Notes under the pieces: generated by a model
Databases searched by the model: none
Told to the model about the DNA's origin: nothing
Seen by the model: the letters and a program-made list of their open reading frames with translations, nothing else
Shown: positions 27,259 to 35,949 of the stretch, in pieces
How positions within the stretch are numbered: the stretch's first letter is position 1
How the letters are laid out: each line of letters starts with the position of its first letter
Assembly: GCF_001613045.1 (NCBI RefSeq)
Contig: NZ_BDBP01000021.1
Location: forward strand, 49,678 to 113,677
Direction of reading: 5' to 3'
From: Nocardia lijiangensis NBRC 108240
GTDB taxonomy: Bacteria; Actinomycetota; Actinomycetes; Mycobacteriales; Mycobacteriaceae
DNA: 64,000 nucleotides
Program-made: the position numbers and the translations under genes

Positions 27259-28677
27259 ATGACTACCCGGACCGCGCCCACCACCCGCAGGTGGTGGGCG
27301 CTCGCGGTGATCGCCGCCGCGCAATTCATGGTCATCATGGACACCTCGATCATCGGCATCGCTTTGCCGAAGATGCAGGCCGAACTCGGCTTCTCCCAAG
27401 AGAATCTGACCTGGGTGTTCAATGCGTATGTGGTCGCCTTCGGCGGCCTGCTGCTGCTCGGCGGGCGGCTGTCGGACCTGCTCGGCGCACGAAGGGTGTT
27501 CGCCGCGGGCTGGCTGACGCTGCTCGCCGGCTCCGTGATCGCAGGCGCCGCAGGAAATGTCGCCACCGAGCTGATCGGCCGAGCCGTCCAGGGCGGCGGC
27601 GCCGCGCTCATCGCGCCCTCGGCGCTGACCCTGCTGATGATGCTCTTCGGATCCTCGCCGCAGGAGCTGACCAAGGCGCTGGCCGTCTACGGCGCCGCGG
27701 CGCCCGCGGGCGGCACGGCGGGCGTCTTCCTCGGCGGCGTCATCACCGAATACATCAGCTGGCCTTGGGTTTTCTACATCAACATCCCGATCGCGCTGCT
27801 CGCGCTCGTCGCGGTGCCCGCGCTGATGCCGAGCGCCCCCGCCCGGCCGGGTTCGGTCGATCTGCTCGGCGCCGCCACGGTGACCGCAGGTCTCGCCGCC
27901 GCCGTCTACGGCATCGTCCGGGCGCCCGAAGCCGGGTGGGCCTCGGGCCAGACCTGGGGCGTGCTCGCGATCGCGGCCGCACTTCTGGCCGGTTTCGTGG
28001 TCATCCAGTCCCGCCGCAGCGAACCGCTGATGCGCCTCGGCATCTTCCGCGCGCCGAACCTGGCCGCCGCCAACATCGCCCAGCTGCTGCTCGGCGCGGC
28101 CTGGGTGCCGATGTGGTTCTTCCTGAACCTCTACCTGCAACAGGTGCTCGGGTACAGCGCGTTCCCGTCGGGCGCGGCGCTGCTCCCGATGACCACGCTG
28201 ATCATGCTCGGCATGATCGTGCTCGCCCCGCGCGCCATGCAGCGCTTCGGCGCCAAGCCGATGATCGTCACCGGTCTGCTCGTGCTCGCACTCGGTCTTG
28301 CCATCATGTCGCTGGTGCGGCCCACCGGGAACTTCTGGGCCGACGTGCTGCCCGCCTCGCTGGTGGCCGCGGGCGGCATGTCGCTGGCCTTCATACCCTC
28401 GTTGGGTACCGCCATCTCGGCGGCCCGACCGGAGGAGGGCGGCCTCGCCTCGGGCATCGTCAACGTCAGCTACCAGGTGGGCTCGGCCGTCGGCCTGGCC
28501 GCGATGACGGCCGTCGCCGCGGCATTCGGCGCCGATCATGTGACCGATATTCCCGAACTGACCAGCGGTTTCTCGGCGGCCTTCCTGGGCGCCGCGGTGA
28601 TCGCGCTCGCGGGAGCGGGCATCGCCGCGGTGACCATGCGGACACAGGCGACCGAATCCGTACCGGAACAGAATTGA
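27259..28677 (+). CDS. MFS drug exporter, DHA2 (EmrB/QacA) family
   Basis: A 472-residue, 14-helix proton-driven exporter. The first helix region has WWALAVIAAAQFMVIMDTSI and the DHA2 motif D1 is reflected in IGIALPKMQAELGFS; motif A appears as GGRLSDLLGARRVF; motif C region as AAPAGGTAGVFLGGVITEY. AGGATGGAATGTC precedes the ATG. The upstream promoter carries a CsoR-like site matching that of the copper genes downstream, so the gene is predicted to be copper inducible. Whether it exports copper complexes or another compound is not known. Confidence 0.9.
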   Translation: MTTRTAPTTRRWWALAVIAAAQFMVIMDTSIIGIALPKMQAELGFSQENLTWVFNAYVVAFGGLLLLGGRLSDLLGARRVFAAGWLTLLAGSVIAGAAGNVATELIGRAVQGGGAALIAPSALTLLMMLFGSSPQELTKALAVYGAAAPAGGTAGVFLGGVITEYISWPWVFYINIPIALLALVAVPALMPSAPARPGSVDLLGAATVTAGLAAAVYGIVRAPEAGWASGQTWGVLAIAAALLAGFVVIQSRRSEPLMRLGIFRAPNLAAANIAQLLLGAAWVPMWFFLNLYLQQVLGYSAFPSGAALLPMTTLIMLGMIVLAPRAMQRFGAKPMIVTGLLVLALGLAIMSLVRPTGNFWADVLPASLVAAGGMSLAFIPSLGTAISAARPEEGGLASGIVNVSYQVGSAVGLAAMTAVAAAFGADHVTDIPELTSGFSAAFLGAAVIALAGAGIAAVTMRTQATESVPEQN

Positions 28678-28701
28678 CAAAGTACCCTAGGGGGGTATGG
28701 T
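28674..28701 (+). promoter_or_regulatory. Promoter with CsoR-like operator (site 2)
   Basis: TTGACA (28674-28679) contains the TGA stop of the MFS gene; TATGGT (28696-28701) follows after a 16-base spacer. The spacer is filled by GTACCCTAGGGGGG, whose extension GTACCCTAGGGGGGTAT is nearly the same as site 1. A compact promoter masked by a G-tract dyad fits repression by CsoR and copper induction of the two following genes. Confidence 0.7.
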
Positions 28702-28741
28702 AGAGCCCGAGCTGAACGACAACCCGGAAACGGAGCCCCCG

Positions 28742-29680
28742 ATGAACGCCACAACCAAGTTCGCAGGCTTCACCCTCGGCCTCGCGGCGGTCTTCGGGAT
28801 CGCTCTCGCGACCGGAGCGGTGCTGGGCCCGGAGCCCACCGATGCCCCGGCGCACGACACCCACGCGACCGGGCCCGCCACCGACGGCGGGCCCGGCGCG
28901 GAGGAACTGCCCGGCGGCCTGCTGGTCACCTCCGACGGTTACACCCTGAGCCTGGACACCACGCAGACCACCGCGGGACCCAACGCCCCGCTGCGGTTCC
29001 GCATCCTCGATCAGCAGGGCGCACCGGTCACCCGCTACGTCCGCAGCCACGACAAGGATCTGCACCTGATCGTGGTCCGCCGCGACATGGCGGCCTTCCA
29101 GCACGTGCACCCGGTGCTGGACGGCAGCGGAACCTGGAGTGTCCCGCTCGATCTCACCCGCGCGGGCGACTACCGCGTGTTCGCCGACTTCACCCCCGAA
29201 GGCGGCGAGGACCTGACGCTCGGCGCCGACCTGCGGGTCGCGGGCGCCTACGATCCGCGGCCACTGCCGGTCGCGACGAGCGCCGCCACGGTGAACGGCT
29301 ACACCGTCACGCTGGACGGGGCGGTCACGCCGGGCCGGTCCTCGACGGTCACGCTCTCGGTGAGCAAGGACGGCAAGCCCGTCACCGACCTGCAGCCCTA
29401 CCTCGGCGCCTACGGCCATCTGGTCGCGCTGCGCGCCGCCGACCTCGCCTACCTGCACGTTCACCCGGAGGGTCACCCCGGCGACGGCGTCACGCCCGCG
29501 GGCCCGGGCATCACCTTCTCCGTGACGGCTCCGAGCGCGGGCGACTACCGCCTGTTCCTCGACTTCCAGCACGAAGGGGTGGTCCGCACCGCCGAGTTCA
29601 CGCTCTCGGTACCGTCGGGCGCGCAGACCGCCGCACCCACCGGGCCCGGCGCGACCCCCGAGCCGGGCCACGGCCACTGA
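28742..29680 (+). CDS. Exported His-rich protein, predicted copper-binding partner of CopA
   Basis: A 312-residue protein starting at the ATG at 28742 (GGAGCCCCCG upstream). An N-terminal hydrophobic helix ([20 protein letters not shown]) exports or anchors it. The body holds two similar blocks: [20 protein letters not shown] plus HP at about residues 101-122, and [20 protein letters not shown] plus H at about 222-243. Each is followed by a beta-rich stretch with [10 protein letters not shown] or [14 protein letters not shown]. The protein ends PGHGH. Repeated H-x-V-H-P motifs and the shared operon with a copper ATPase suggest periplasmic copper binding. The exact family name is not known to me. 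Confidence 0.78.
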   Translation: MNATTKFAGFTLGLAAVFGIALATGAVLGPEPTDAPAHDTHATGPATDGGPGAEELPGGLLVTSDGYTLSLDTTQTTAGPNAPLRFRILDQQGAPVTRYVRSHDKDLHLIVVRRDMAAFQHVHPVLDGSGTWSVPLDLTRAGDYRVFADFTPEGGEDLTLGADLRVAGAYDPRPLPVATSAATVNGYTVTLDGAVTPGRSSTVTLSVSKDGKPVTDLQPYLGAYGHLVALRAADLAYLHVHPEGHPGDGVTPAGPGITFSVTAPSAGDYRLFLDFQHEGVVRTAEFTLSVPSGAQTAAPTGPGATPEPGHGH

Positions 29681-29709
29681 TCACCCCCGCCGCACCGAAA
29701 GGAATTCCG

Positions 29710-31971
29710 ATGACGACCGCAACGCAATCACCGGCCACCGGCCAGGTCGAATTGGTGATCGGCGGCATGACCTGCGCGTCCTGCGCCAACCGCATCGAGA
29801 AGAAGCTCAACAAGCTGGACGGCGTCACCGCCACCGTCAACTACGCGACCGAGAAGGCGCGGGTGGACTTCACCGGTGACATCTCCCCCGAGGACCTGAT
29901 CGCCACCGTCGAGCAGGCCGGGTACACCGCCGCCCTGCCCGCGCCGCAGATGCCGGTCGCGGACGCGACGGAAGACTCTGCCGCCGAAGCGGATCCGACC
30001 GCGGCCCTGCGGACCCGGCTGCTCGTCTCGCTGGTGCTGACCGTCCCGGTGATCGCCATGGCGATGATCCCCGCCTTGCAGTTCACCAACTGGCAGTGGC
30101 TCTCGCTGACGCTGGCCGCGCCGGTCGTGGTCTGGGGTGCGCTGCCGTTCCACCGCGCGGCATGGACCAACCTGCGCCACGGCACCGCCACCATGGACAC
30201 GCTGGTGTCGATGGGCACTCTCGCCGCGCTCGGCTGGTCGCTGTACGCGCTGTTCTGGGGCACCGCGGGCACGCCGGGCATGACCCACCCGTTCGAGTTC
30301 ACGATTTCGCGGATGGACGGCACCGGCAACATCTACTTGGAGGCCGCGGCGGGCGTCACCACGTTCATCCTGGCCGGGCGCTTCTTCGAGGCCAGGTCCA
30401 AGCGGCGGGCGGGTGCGGCGTTGCGCGCGCTGCTCGAGCTTGGCGCCAAAGAGGTCTCGGTGCTGCGAAACGGAAGCGAGCAGAGGATTCCGGTCGAACA
30501 GCTCGGTGTCGGTGATGAATTCGTGGTTCGTCCCGGTGAGAAGATCGCCACCGACGGCGTCATCGTGGAAGGTTCCTCGGCGGTCGACGCCTCGATGCTG
30601 ACGGGCGAATCGGTGCCGGTCGAGGTCGGCAAGGACGACGCCGTGGTCGGCGCGACGGTCAACGTCGGCGGCAGGATCGTGGTGCGCGCCACCAGGATCG
30701 GGGCCGATACCCAGCTCGCCCAGATGGCCAAGCTCGTCGAGGATGCGCAGACCGGCAAGGCTCAGGCGCAACGGCTGGCCGACAAGATCTCCGGGATCTT
30801 CGTGCCGGTGGTGATCGCGCTGGCGGTCGTGACGCTCGGATTCTGGCTCGGCACCGGCGGTTCCGTGGCGGCGGCGTTCACCGCGGCGGTCGCGGTGCTG
30901 ATCATCGCCTGCCCGTGCGCCCTCGGCCTGGCCACCCCGACCGCGCTGATGGTCGGCACCGGGCGCGGTGCGCAGCTCGGCATCCTGATCAAGGGTCCCG
31001 AAGTGCTGGAGTCGACCCGCCGGGTGGACACCGTGGTGCTGGACAAGACCGGCACCGTCACCACCGGCAAGATGACCCTGCTCGACGTGATCGCCGCCGA
31101 CGGCGAGGACGTAGGCGAGGTGCTGGCCCTGGCCGGGGCGCTGGAGGATTCGTCGGAGCACCCCATCGCGCAGGCGATCGCCAAGGGCGCCCGCGAGAAG
31201 GTCGGCGAGCTCGCGCCGGTCGAGGAGTTCGCCAATATCAAGGGTCTCGGTGTGCAGGGTGTGGTGGACGGGCACGCGGTGATCGTCGGCCGGGCCCGGT
31301 TGCTCGCCGACTGGTCGCAGCACTTGGACGCCGAGCTGGAGCGGGCCATGCACGCGGCCGAGTCCGAGGGCAAGACCGCGGTCGCGGTCGGCTGGGACGG
31401 CACGGCGCGCGGCGTGCTCGTGGTGGCCGACGCGGTGAAATCGACATCGGCCGAAGCGATCTCGCAGCTGAAGGCACTCGGACTGACCCCGATCATGCTG
31501 ACCGGCGACAACAAGGCGGCGGCCAGGGCCATCGCCGATCAGGTCGGCATCGAGGAGGTGATCGCCGAGGTGCTGCCGCAGGACAAGGTCGCGACCGTCG
31601 AGCGGTTGCAGGCCGAGGGCAAGGTGGTCGCGATGGTCGGCGACGGCGTCAACGACGCCGCGGCGCTGGCCAAGGCCGATCTCGGTCTGGCCATGGGCAC
31701 CGGCACCGACGTCGCCATCGAGGCCAGCGACCTGACCCTGGTGCGCGGCGATCTGCGTGCCGCCGCGGACGCGATCCGGTTGTCCCGCAAGACACTCGGC
31801 ACCATCAAGGGCAACCTGTTCTGGGCCTTCGCCTACAACGTGGCCGCGATTCCGCTGGCCATGGCGGGCCTGCTGAACCCGATGCTCGCCGGTGCGGCGA
31901 TGGCGTTCTCCTCGGTGTTCGTCGTCAGCAACAGCTTGCGGCTGCGGGGGTTTCGGTCGACCGCGCGGTAG
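29710..31971 (+). CDS. copA: Copper-exporting P1B-type ATPase
   Basis: A 753-residue heavy-metal ATPase. One N-terminal metal-binding domain has [17 protein letters not shown] (about residues 17-33). The transmembrane metal motif is [10 protein letters not shown] near residue 401. Phosphorylation motif DKTGTVTTG lies near 445, the [11 protein letters not shown] motif of P1B pumps near 482, and the hinge [11 protein letters not shown] near 644. CPC with a CxxC domain indicates Cu(I). AAAGGAATTCCG precedes the ATG. The gene lies 30 bases after the His-rich exported protein under the same CsoR-like promoter. No csoR or copZ gene is present in the window. Confidence 0.95.
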   Translation: MTTATQSPATGQVELVIGGMTCASCANRIEKKLNKLDGVTATVNYATEKARVDFTGDISPEDLIATVEQAGYTAALPAPQMPVADATEDSAAEADPTAALRTRLLVSLVLTVPVIAMAMIPALQFTNWQWLSLTLAAPVVVWGALPFHRAAWTNLRHGTATMDTLVSMGTLAALGWSLYALFWGTAGTPGMTHPFEFTISRMDGTGNIYLEAAAGVTTFILAGRFFEARSKRRAGAALRALLELGAKEVSVLRNGSEQRIPVEQLGVGDEFVVRPGEKIATDGVIVEGSSAVDASMLTGESVPVEVGKDDAVVGATVNVGGRIVVRATRIGADTQLAQMAKLVEDAQTGKAQAQRLADKISGIFVPVVIALAVVTLGFWLGTGGSVAAAFTAAVAVLIIACPCALGLATPTALMVGTGRGAQLGILIKGPEVLESTRRVDTVVLDKTGTVTTGKMTLLDVIAADGEDVGEVLALAGALEDSSEHPIAQAIAKGAREKVGELAPVEEFANIKGLGVQGVVDGHAVIVGRARLLADWSQHLDAELERAMHAAESEGKTAVAVGWDGTARGVLVVADAVKSTSAEAISQLKALGLTPIMLTGDNKAAARAIADQVGIEEVIAEVLPQDKVATVERLQAEGKVVAMVGDGVNDAAALAKADLGLAMGTGTDVAIEASDLTLVRGDLRAAADAIRLSRKTLGTIKGNLFWAFAYNVAAIPLAMAGLLNPMLAGAAMAFSSVFVVSNSLRLRGFRSTAR

Positions 31972-32071
31972 TGCGAAACCCGCCGCACGGTAGCGGAAAA
32001 CTCACAGTGCGGTAGCGCGAAACCAATCGGCGGTAGCGCGAAAACTCAACCGGCAGCAAGCGAATCCGATC

Positions 32072-32108
32072 GGGCGGGATGGCACCCACGAGGCCGTCCC
32101 GCCCTTTT
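32072..32108. terminator. Terminator hairpin with T run between copA and a convergent gene
   Basis: GGGCGGGA (32072-32079) pairs with TCCCGCCC (32097-32104) and is followed by TTTT. It lies between the 3' ends of two convergent genes. Just before it, at 31965-32045, a short GCGGTAGCGCGAAA-like unit recurs three to four times. Confidence 0.75.
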
Positions 32109-32121
32109 GGTGTGCGCTGGA

Positions 32122-32682
32122 TCAGTCGAAGGAGGGGCGCACCACGCTGTGGGCAGTGACCTTGTAGGTTGCCAGGATCACGCCGTTGTCCAGGACTTCC
32201 GAGGCGGCCAGCTCCATGGTGTCCTCGGCGTCGACGGTTTCGAACAACCGCTGACCCTTGCCGAGCAGCACCGGGTAGATCACCAGCCGGTACTCGTCGA
32301 CGAGGTGGTTGGCGCGCAGCGTGGTGATCAGGGCGCCGCTGCCGAAGACCAGCAGATTCTGCTCGGCACGCAGCTTGGCCACGCCCTCGGCCACATCGCC
32401 CTCGATGCGGCTCGCATTCCATTCCAGCTCGGTGAGCGAAGTGGTCGCGACGTGCTTGGGCATGCTGTTCATCCGGACCTTGTAGTCGCCCTCCTCCGGG
32501 TGCTCGGGCCACGACGCGGCGAAACCCTCGTAGGTCGTGCGGCCCAGCAGCAGTGCGTCGGCGTCGAACACCTCGGTGCTCTTGAAGTTCGCAATGCGGT
32601 CGTTCCAGAACGGGAACGTCCACGCGGGGTTCTCGATGATCCCGTCGGCGGAGACGAACTCGGAGACGATGACCTTGCCCAT
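32122..32682 (-). CDS. Dihydrofolate reductase/RibD-C family protein
   Basis: A 186-residue member of the family that unites dihydrofolate reductases and the RibD C-terminal reductase. It starts MGKVIVSEFVSADGIIENP, has DALLLGRTTYEGFAASWP in the middle and LVFGSGALITTLRANHLVDE near residue 125, followed by YRLVIYPVLLGKGQRLF. The ATG at 32682 fits the domain start; the frame stays open to 32736. These stand-alone proteins are common in actinobacteria, usually with unknown physiological substrate. Monocistronic, and divergent from the leader of the EF-Tu paralog. Confidence 0.85.
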   Translation of the reverse strand: MGKVIVSEFVSADGIIENPAWTFPFWNDRIANFKSTEVFDADALLLGRTTYEGFAASWPEHPEEGDYKVRMNSMPKHVATTSLTELEWNASRIEGDVAEGVAKLRAEQNLLVFGSGALITTLRANHLVDEYRLVIYPVLLGKGQRLFETVDAEDTMELAASEVLDNGVILATYKVTAHSVVRPSFD

Positions 32683-32816
32683 GGTGTGACCTCGCTTGTG
32701 TGGGTGTGCCCGGAGCTTCCGGAGCATCTCATACATGTAGACGGCACCGGCCCCGGAAACTCATCGCCGCGAAAATCATTCGCGCCGTTGCCTGTTGCGG
32801 CCGTACCGTGTTGTTC

Positions 32817-32921
32817 ATGTTCCGGCTCGCCATCGTCCTGGAGTCCGCGATTGCGGGCGCGATGGCGGCTGCCCTGGCAGCGGCGGCAGTGGCCGCGCTG
32901 TTCGACGGCGCCCGACGCTGA
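32817..32921 (+). CDS. Possible 34-residue leader or small membrane peptide before the EF-Tu paralog
   Basis: A short frame encodes MFRLAIVLESAIAGAMAA, then an Ala-rich hydrophobic run and FDGARR. Its TGA stop lies directly at the base of the hairpins that precede the EF-Tu paralog. A single transmembrane helix is possible. No convincing Shine-Dalgarno is visible, so translation is uncertain. It is listed because a small frame ending at an attenuator-like structure is the classical layout of a leader peptide. Confidence 0.35.
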   Translation: MFRLAIVLESAIAGAMAAALAAAAVAALFDGARR

Positions 32922-33004
32922 CCTTCCCCGGGACGTCCCGGGATCTCCGACGGGGAAGGTGCCCCCGTCGGAGAGGTCCCCATGACATTTCGGGCATTCG
33001 CCCG
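32922..33004 (+). promoter_or_regulatory. Leader RNA with mutually exclusive hairpins before the EF-Tu paralog
   Basis: Three strong stems compete. CCTTCCCCG (32922-32930) pairs perfectly with CGGGGAAGG (32951-32959). CTCCGACGGGG (32945-32955) pairs perfectly with CCCCGTCGGAG (32963-32973), using the same bases, so only one can form. CCCGGGACGTCCCGGG (32927-32942) is a full palindrome that also overlaps the first stem. A small CGGGC-ATTC-GCCCG hairpin (32991-33004) follows, just before GAGGAACACAC and the ATG. This is a switch-like architecture; its signal is unknown. Confidence 0.55.
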
Positions 33005-33021
33005 GGAACCGAGGAACACAC

Positions 33022-34203
33022 ATGTCGAAGCACACCTATGTCCGCACCAAGCCGCACCTGAACATCGGCACCATGGGGCACGTCGACCACGGCAAGACCA
33101 CGCTGACCGCCGCGATCACCAAGGTGCTCGCCGAGCGGGGCGGCGGCGCGTTCGTGCCGTTCGACCGGATCGACCGCGCTCCCGAGGAGGCCATGCGCGG
33201 CATCACGATCAACATCGCGCACGTCGAATACGAGACGGCCACACGGCATTACGCGCACGTCGACATGCCGGGCCACGCCGACTTCGTGAAGAACATGATC
33301 ACCGGAGCGTCCCAGCTGGACGGCGCGATCCTGGTGGTCTCGGCGCAGGACGGCGTGATGCCGCAGACGGCCGAGCACGTGCTGCTGGCCAGGCAGGTCG
33401 GCGTCGAGCACATCGTGGTGGCGCTGAACAAGGCCGACGCGGGCGACCCGGAACTGCTCGAGCTGATCGAGCTGGAGATCCGCGAGTTGCTCACCGCCCA
33501 GGGCTACCCGGGCGACACCGCGCCCATCGTGCGGGTCTCCGGGCTGCGCGCGCTGGCGGGCGACGAGCGCTGGACGGCGGCGCTGCTCGAACTGCTCGAC
33601 GCGGTGGACGCGCACGTGCCGATACCGGTGCGCTACACCGACGCGCCGTTCCTGCTTCCGGTGGAGAACGTCCTCACCATCACCGGGCGCGGCACGGTCG
33701 TCACCGGGGCGATCGAGCGCGGCCGGGTCCGGCTCGGGGACCGGGTCGAGCTGCTCGGTCTCGGTGCGGAGGCCTCGACGACGGTGGTCACCGGCATCGA
33801 AACCTTCGGCAAGACCATGGAATTCGCCGAGGCGGGCGACAACGTCGCGCTGCTGCTGCGCGGGGTGCAGCGCGGCCAGGTCCGCCGCGGCCAAGTGATC
33901 GCCGCGCCGGGCAGCATCGCGGTGCGCACCCGCTTCACGGCGCGCGTGTACCTGCTCGGCGCCGGCGAGGGCGGCAGGCGCACGCCGATCGCCAGCGGCT
34001 ACCGGCCGCAGTTCTACGTGCGCACCGGCGACGTGGTCGGCGACGTCACCCTCCCGGTCGGCACCGCGCTCGCCCACCCCGGCGACACGGTCGAGATCGG
34101 CGTCGAACTGGGCCGCCCGGTCCCACTGGAGCCGAACCTCGGCTTCGCCATCCGCGAAGGCGGGCGCACGGTCGGCGCAGGCACCGTCCTGACCGTCACC
34201 TGA
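33022..34203 (+). CDS. Divergent second elongation factor Tu
   Basis: A 393-residue EF-Tu-like GTPase delivering aminoacyl-tRNA to the ribosome, outside the usual str operon. GTP motifs are GHVDHGKTT (about 19-27), RGITIN (about 59-64), DMPGHAD (about 80-86, Met in place of the usual Cys) and NKAD (about 136-139, Ala in place of Cys). The domain II/III ends are kept: [15 protein letters not shown] and [13 protein letters not shown]. The body has many substitutions such as [26 protein letters not shown] precedes the ATG. Streptomyces carry a similar diverged tuf3 next to normal tuf1, linked to stress or to EF-Tu-targeting antibiotics; that role here is inference. Confidence 0.9.
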   Translation: MSKHTYVRTKPHLNIGTMGHVDHGKTTLTAAITKVLAERGGGAFVPFDRIDRAPEEAMRGITINIAHVEYETATRHYAHVDMPGHADFVKNMITGASQLDGAILVVSAQDGVMPQTAEHVLLARQVGVEHIVVALNKADAGDPELLELIELEIRELLTAQGYPGDTAPIVRVSGLRALAGDERWTAALLELLDAVDAHVPIPVRYTDAPFLLPVENVLTITGRGTVVTGAIERGRVRLGDRVELLGLGAEASTTVVTGIETFGKTMEFAEAGDNVALLLRGVQRGQVRRGQVIAAPGSIAVRTRFTARVYLLGAGEGGRRTPIASGYRPQFYVRTGDVVGDVTLPVGTALAHPGDTVEIGVELGRPVPLEPNLGFAIREGGRTVGAGTVLTVT

Positions 34204-34208
34204 CCCAC

Positions 34209-34247
34209 GGCCCGTCTCGGTCGGCCCACCCCCGACCGAGACGGGCC
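34209..34247 (+). terminator. Terminator of the EF-Tu paralog gene
   Basis: Perfect 16-base arms (GGCCCGTCTCGGTCGG at 34209-34224 and its complement at 34232-34247) with a seven-base loop begin five bases after the stop codon. No T run follows, as is usual for high-GC actinobacterial terminators. Confidence 0.8.
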
Positions 34248-34280
34248 CACACCTTGCCGACGGGACGTCCAGCTTGCCGA

Positions 34281-34430
34281 GCACCTCGCAGACCTTGTCG
34301 ACGCCTCGCAGAGGTTGCAGCGGCTGCGAAGCGTCGAGGCGGGCTGCGAAGACTGCAAGGGAGCGCCCTCTCCGCAAAGTCCAGCGCCCGAGCAGTCCAC
34401 ACTCCTTGCGGACGCTCACCCCGGCTGGGC
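34281..34430. repeat. First nested-hairpin repeat unit (class A, isolated copy)
   Basis: CACCTCGCAGACC leads into an inner stem GACGCCTCGCAG (34300-34311) and CTGCGAAGCGTC (34324-34335), then GGGCTGCGAAGACTGCAAGG, CTCCGCAAAGTCCAGC and AGCAGTCCACAC. The same succession of words recurs at 35042, 35394 and 35605, so this is a separate copy of that unit. It fills the space between the EF-Tu terminator and the next gene. Confidence 0.7.
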
Positions 34431-34495
34431 ACGGTTGCGTGGCCCTGAATGCCCTTGTAGACCTTGTCGAACAAGAGAAGGAACAGGAGGGTCCC

Positions 34496-34981
34496 GTGGC
34501 ACAGGCGACCTGGCTGCAAGCGGTGAGTGGCGAGGAGATCCACGCACTCCGGCAGGATCCGACCAGCATCAACAGACTCGACAAACCCGACTACTACCGC
34601 ACCCACTACGGCGCCGCGCTCAATTACTTCCTCACCGGGGAGGCTTGGCCCGGCCCTGAGGACCACGAGCTGTGGCCCGTGGTCGGTGGTGCCGACAGCA
34701 TCGCCTGCTCGACCCTGGAGAACGGGGCTTTCTCGGTGGTGTCGCCGGATCAGGCAACCGAGCTCGCTGCACGTCTCGCCACGGTTGACGTGATGGCCGT
34801 CGAAACCGCTGTCATGCAAGCCGATTTCGAGGAGTTGGTCGACGAGCACGAAATCTACGAACTGGAGCTGATCACACCCGATGAAGGCCCGGAAATCATC
34901 GTCGCCGAACTCGAGGGACTCACTGCCTTCTATGCCAAGACCGCGGATTCCAAGCTCGGTGTCGTGATGTACACCACCTGA
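34496..34981 (+). CDS. DUF1877-family (YfbM-like) protein
   Basis: A 161-residue soluble protein. GTG at 34496 is chosen because AGGAGGGTCCC stands directly before it; the frame is open much further upstream only because it runs through the repeat. The sequence WLQAVSGEEIHALRQDP, RTHYGAALNYFLTGE, GGADSIACSTLENGAFSVVS and a C-terminal LEGLTAFYAKTADSKLGVV match the general pattern of the YfbM/DUF1877 family. These proteins are of unknown function and often lie next to toxin or immunity genes. It stands alone here between copies of a repeat. Confidence 0.75.
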   Translation: MAQATWLQAVSGEEIHALRQDPTSINRLDKPDYYRTHYGAALNYFLTGEAWPGPEDHELWPVVGGADSIACSTLENGAFSVVSPDQATELAARLATVDVMAVETAVMQADFEELVDEHEIYELELITPDEGPEIIVAELEGLTAFYAKTADSKLGVVMYTT

Positions 34982-35041
34982 CTACGCGGGCTTCCTCGAG
35001 GGATCGAATCCCGGCGACCATGCCCGGCCTGCGGCGCCGGA

Positions 35042-35860
35042 CTGAGCACCTCGCAGACCTTGTCGACGCCTCGCAGAGGTTGCAGCGGCTGCGAAGCGTC
35101 AAGACAGGCTGCGAAGATTCCAAGGGAGCGACTCTCCGCAAAGTTCAGCACCCGATCGGGGCTGCCTGAGCAGTCCACACGCCTTGTGAACGCCTCACAC
35201 AAGCGGTGCCTGTGTGTGGCGTTCACACGGTGGCGTTCATGGGGTCCACGGCACCGGGCTGCCAAGCCAGCGGACCGGCGCTCCCCTGGGGATCCGGCAG
35301 TCCAGTCGAGGCTGGCCGAGCGGGCCACATAGCTTGCTGACGCACCACATAGGCGGTGCCTGTGTAAGCGTCCGCACGGTCTGCGGCGCCGGCCTGAGCA
35401 CCTCGCAGGCCTTGTCAACGCCTCGCAGAGGTTGCAGCGGCTGCGAGGCGTCAAGATAGGCTGCGAAGCCCGCGAGGCAGCGCCCACTCTGGCGAAGTCC
35501 AGCACCCCGATCGGGGCTGCCCTAAGCAGCCCACACATCGTGCCGACGTGTCACACAGGCGGTGCCTATGTGAAGCGTCCACACCACCTGTGGCGTCCGG
35601 CTTGCTGAGCACCTCGCAGACGTTGTCGACGCCTCGCACAGGTTGCAGCGGCTGCGAGGCGTCAAGATGGGCTGCGAGGACTGCCGGGAGCGCCCAGTTC
35701 CGCAAAGTCCAACGCTTGGTCGGGGCTGCCCGGACTGCGTATCGTGCCGACGCTTCACCGAGGCAGTGGCTATGCGAAGCGTGTTCACCGACTGTGGCGT
35801 CAGGCTTGCTGAGCAGTTCGCATGGCTGTCGACGCTTTGTGCAGGGTGCGGCGGCTGTGG
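35042..35860. repeat. Array of nested-hairpin repeats, unit about 210 bp
   Basis: The word CTGAGCA followed by CCTCGCAG or a variant begins units at 35042, 35394, 35605 and 35809 (spacing 352, 211, 204). Each unit has a class A part with stem arms such as ACGCCTCGCAG at 35418-35428 and CTGCGAGGCGT at 35441-35451. After a link with CGATCGGGGCTGCC and CAGTCCACAC comes a class B part with arms like GTGAACGCCTCACAC at 35186-35200 and GTGTGTGGCGTTCAC at 35212-35226. Copies decay to the right; the last is a fragment. No coding sequence is supported inside; open frames here are products of the high GC content. Confidence 0.8.
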
Positions 35861-35949
35861 CGCAGAGTTCAGTGCCGGGTTGGGGGCGTTTTCGCACTGG
35901 TCGGTCGGGTAAACAGAGAGCACCTTCCACCGTCCGAGGAGATGCGGGC

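Noticed and set aside
35042..35860. CRISPR array
   Set aside because: Unit length (about 210 bp), internal hairpins of two types and similar spacers do not fit CRISPR repeats, and no cas gene is present.
35548..35949. N-terminal extension of the lipase-maturation-factor-like frame
   Set aside because: The extension runs through the nested-hairpin repeats; a ribosome site and a typical first helix are found only at the ATG 35950.
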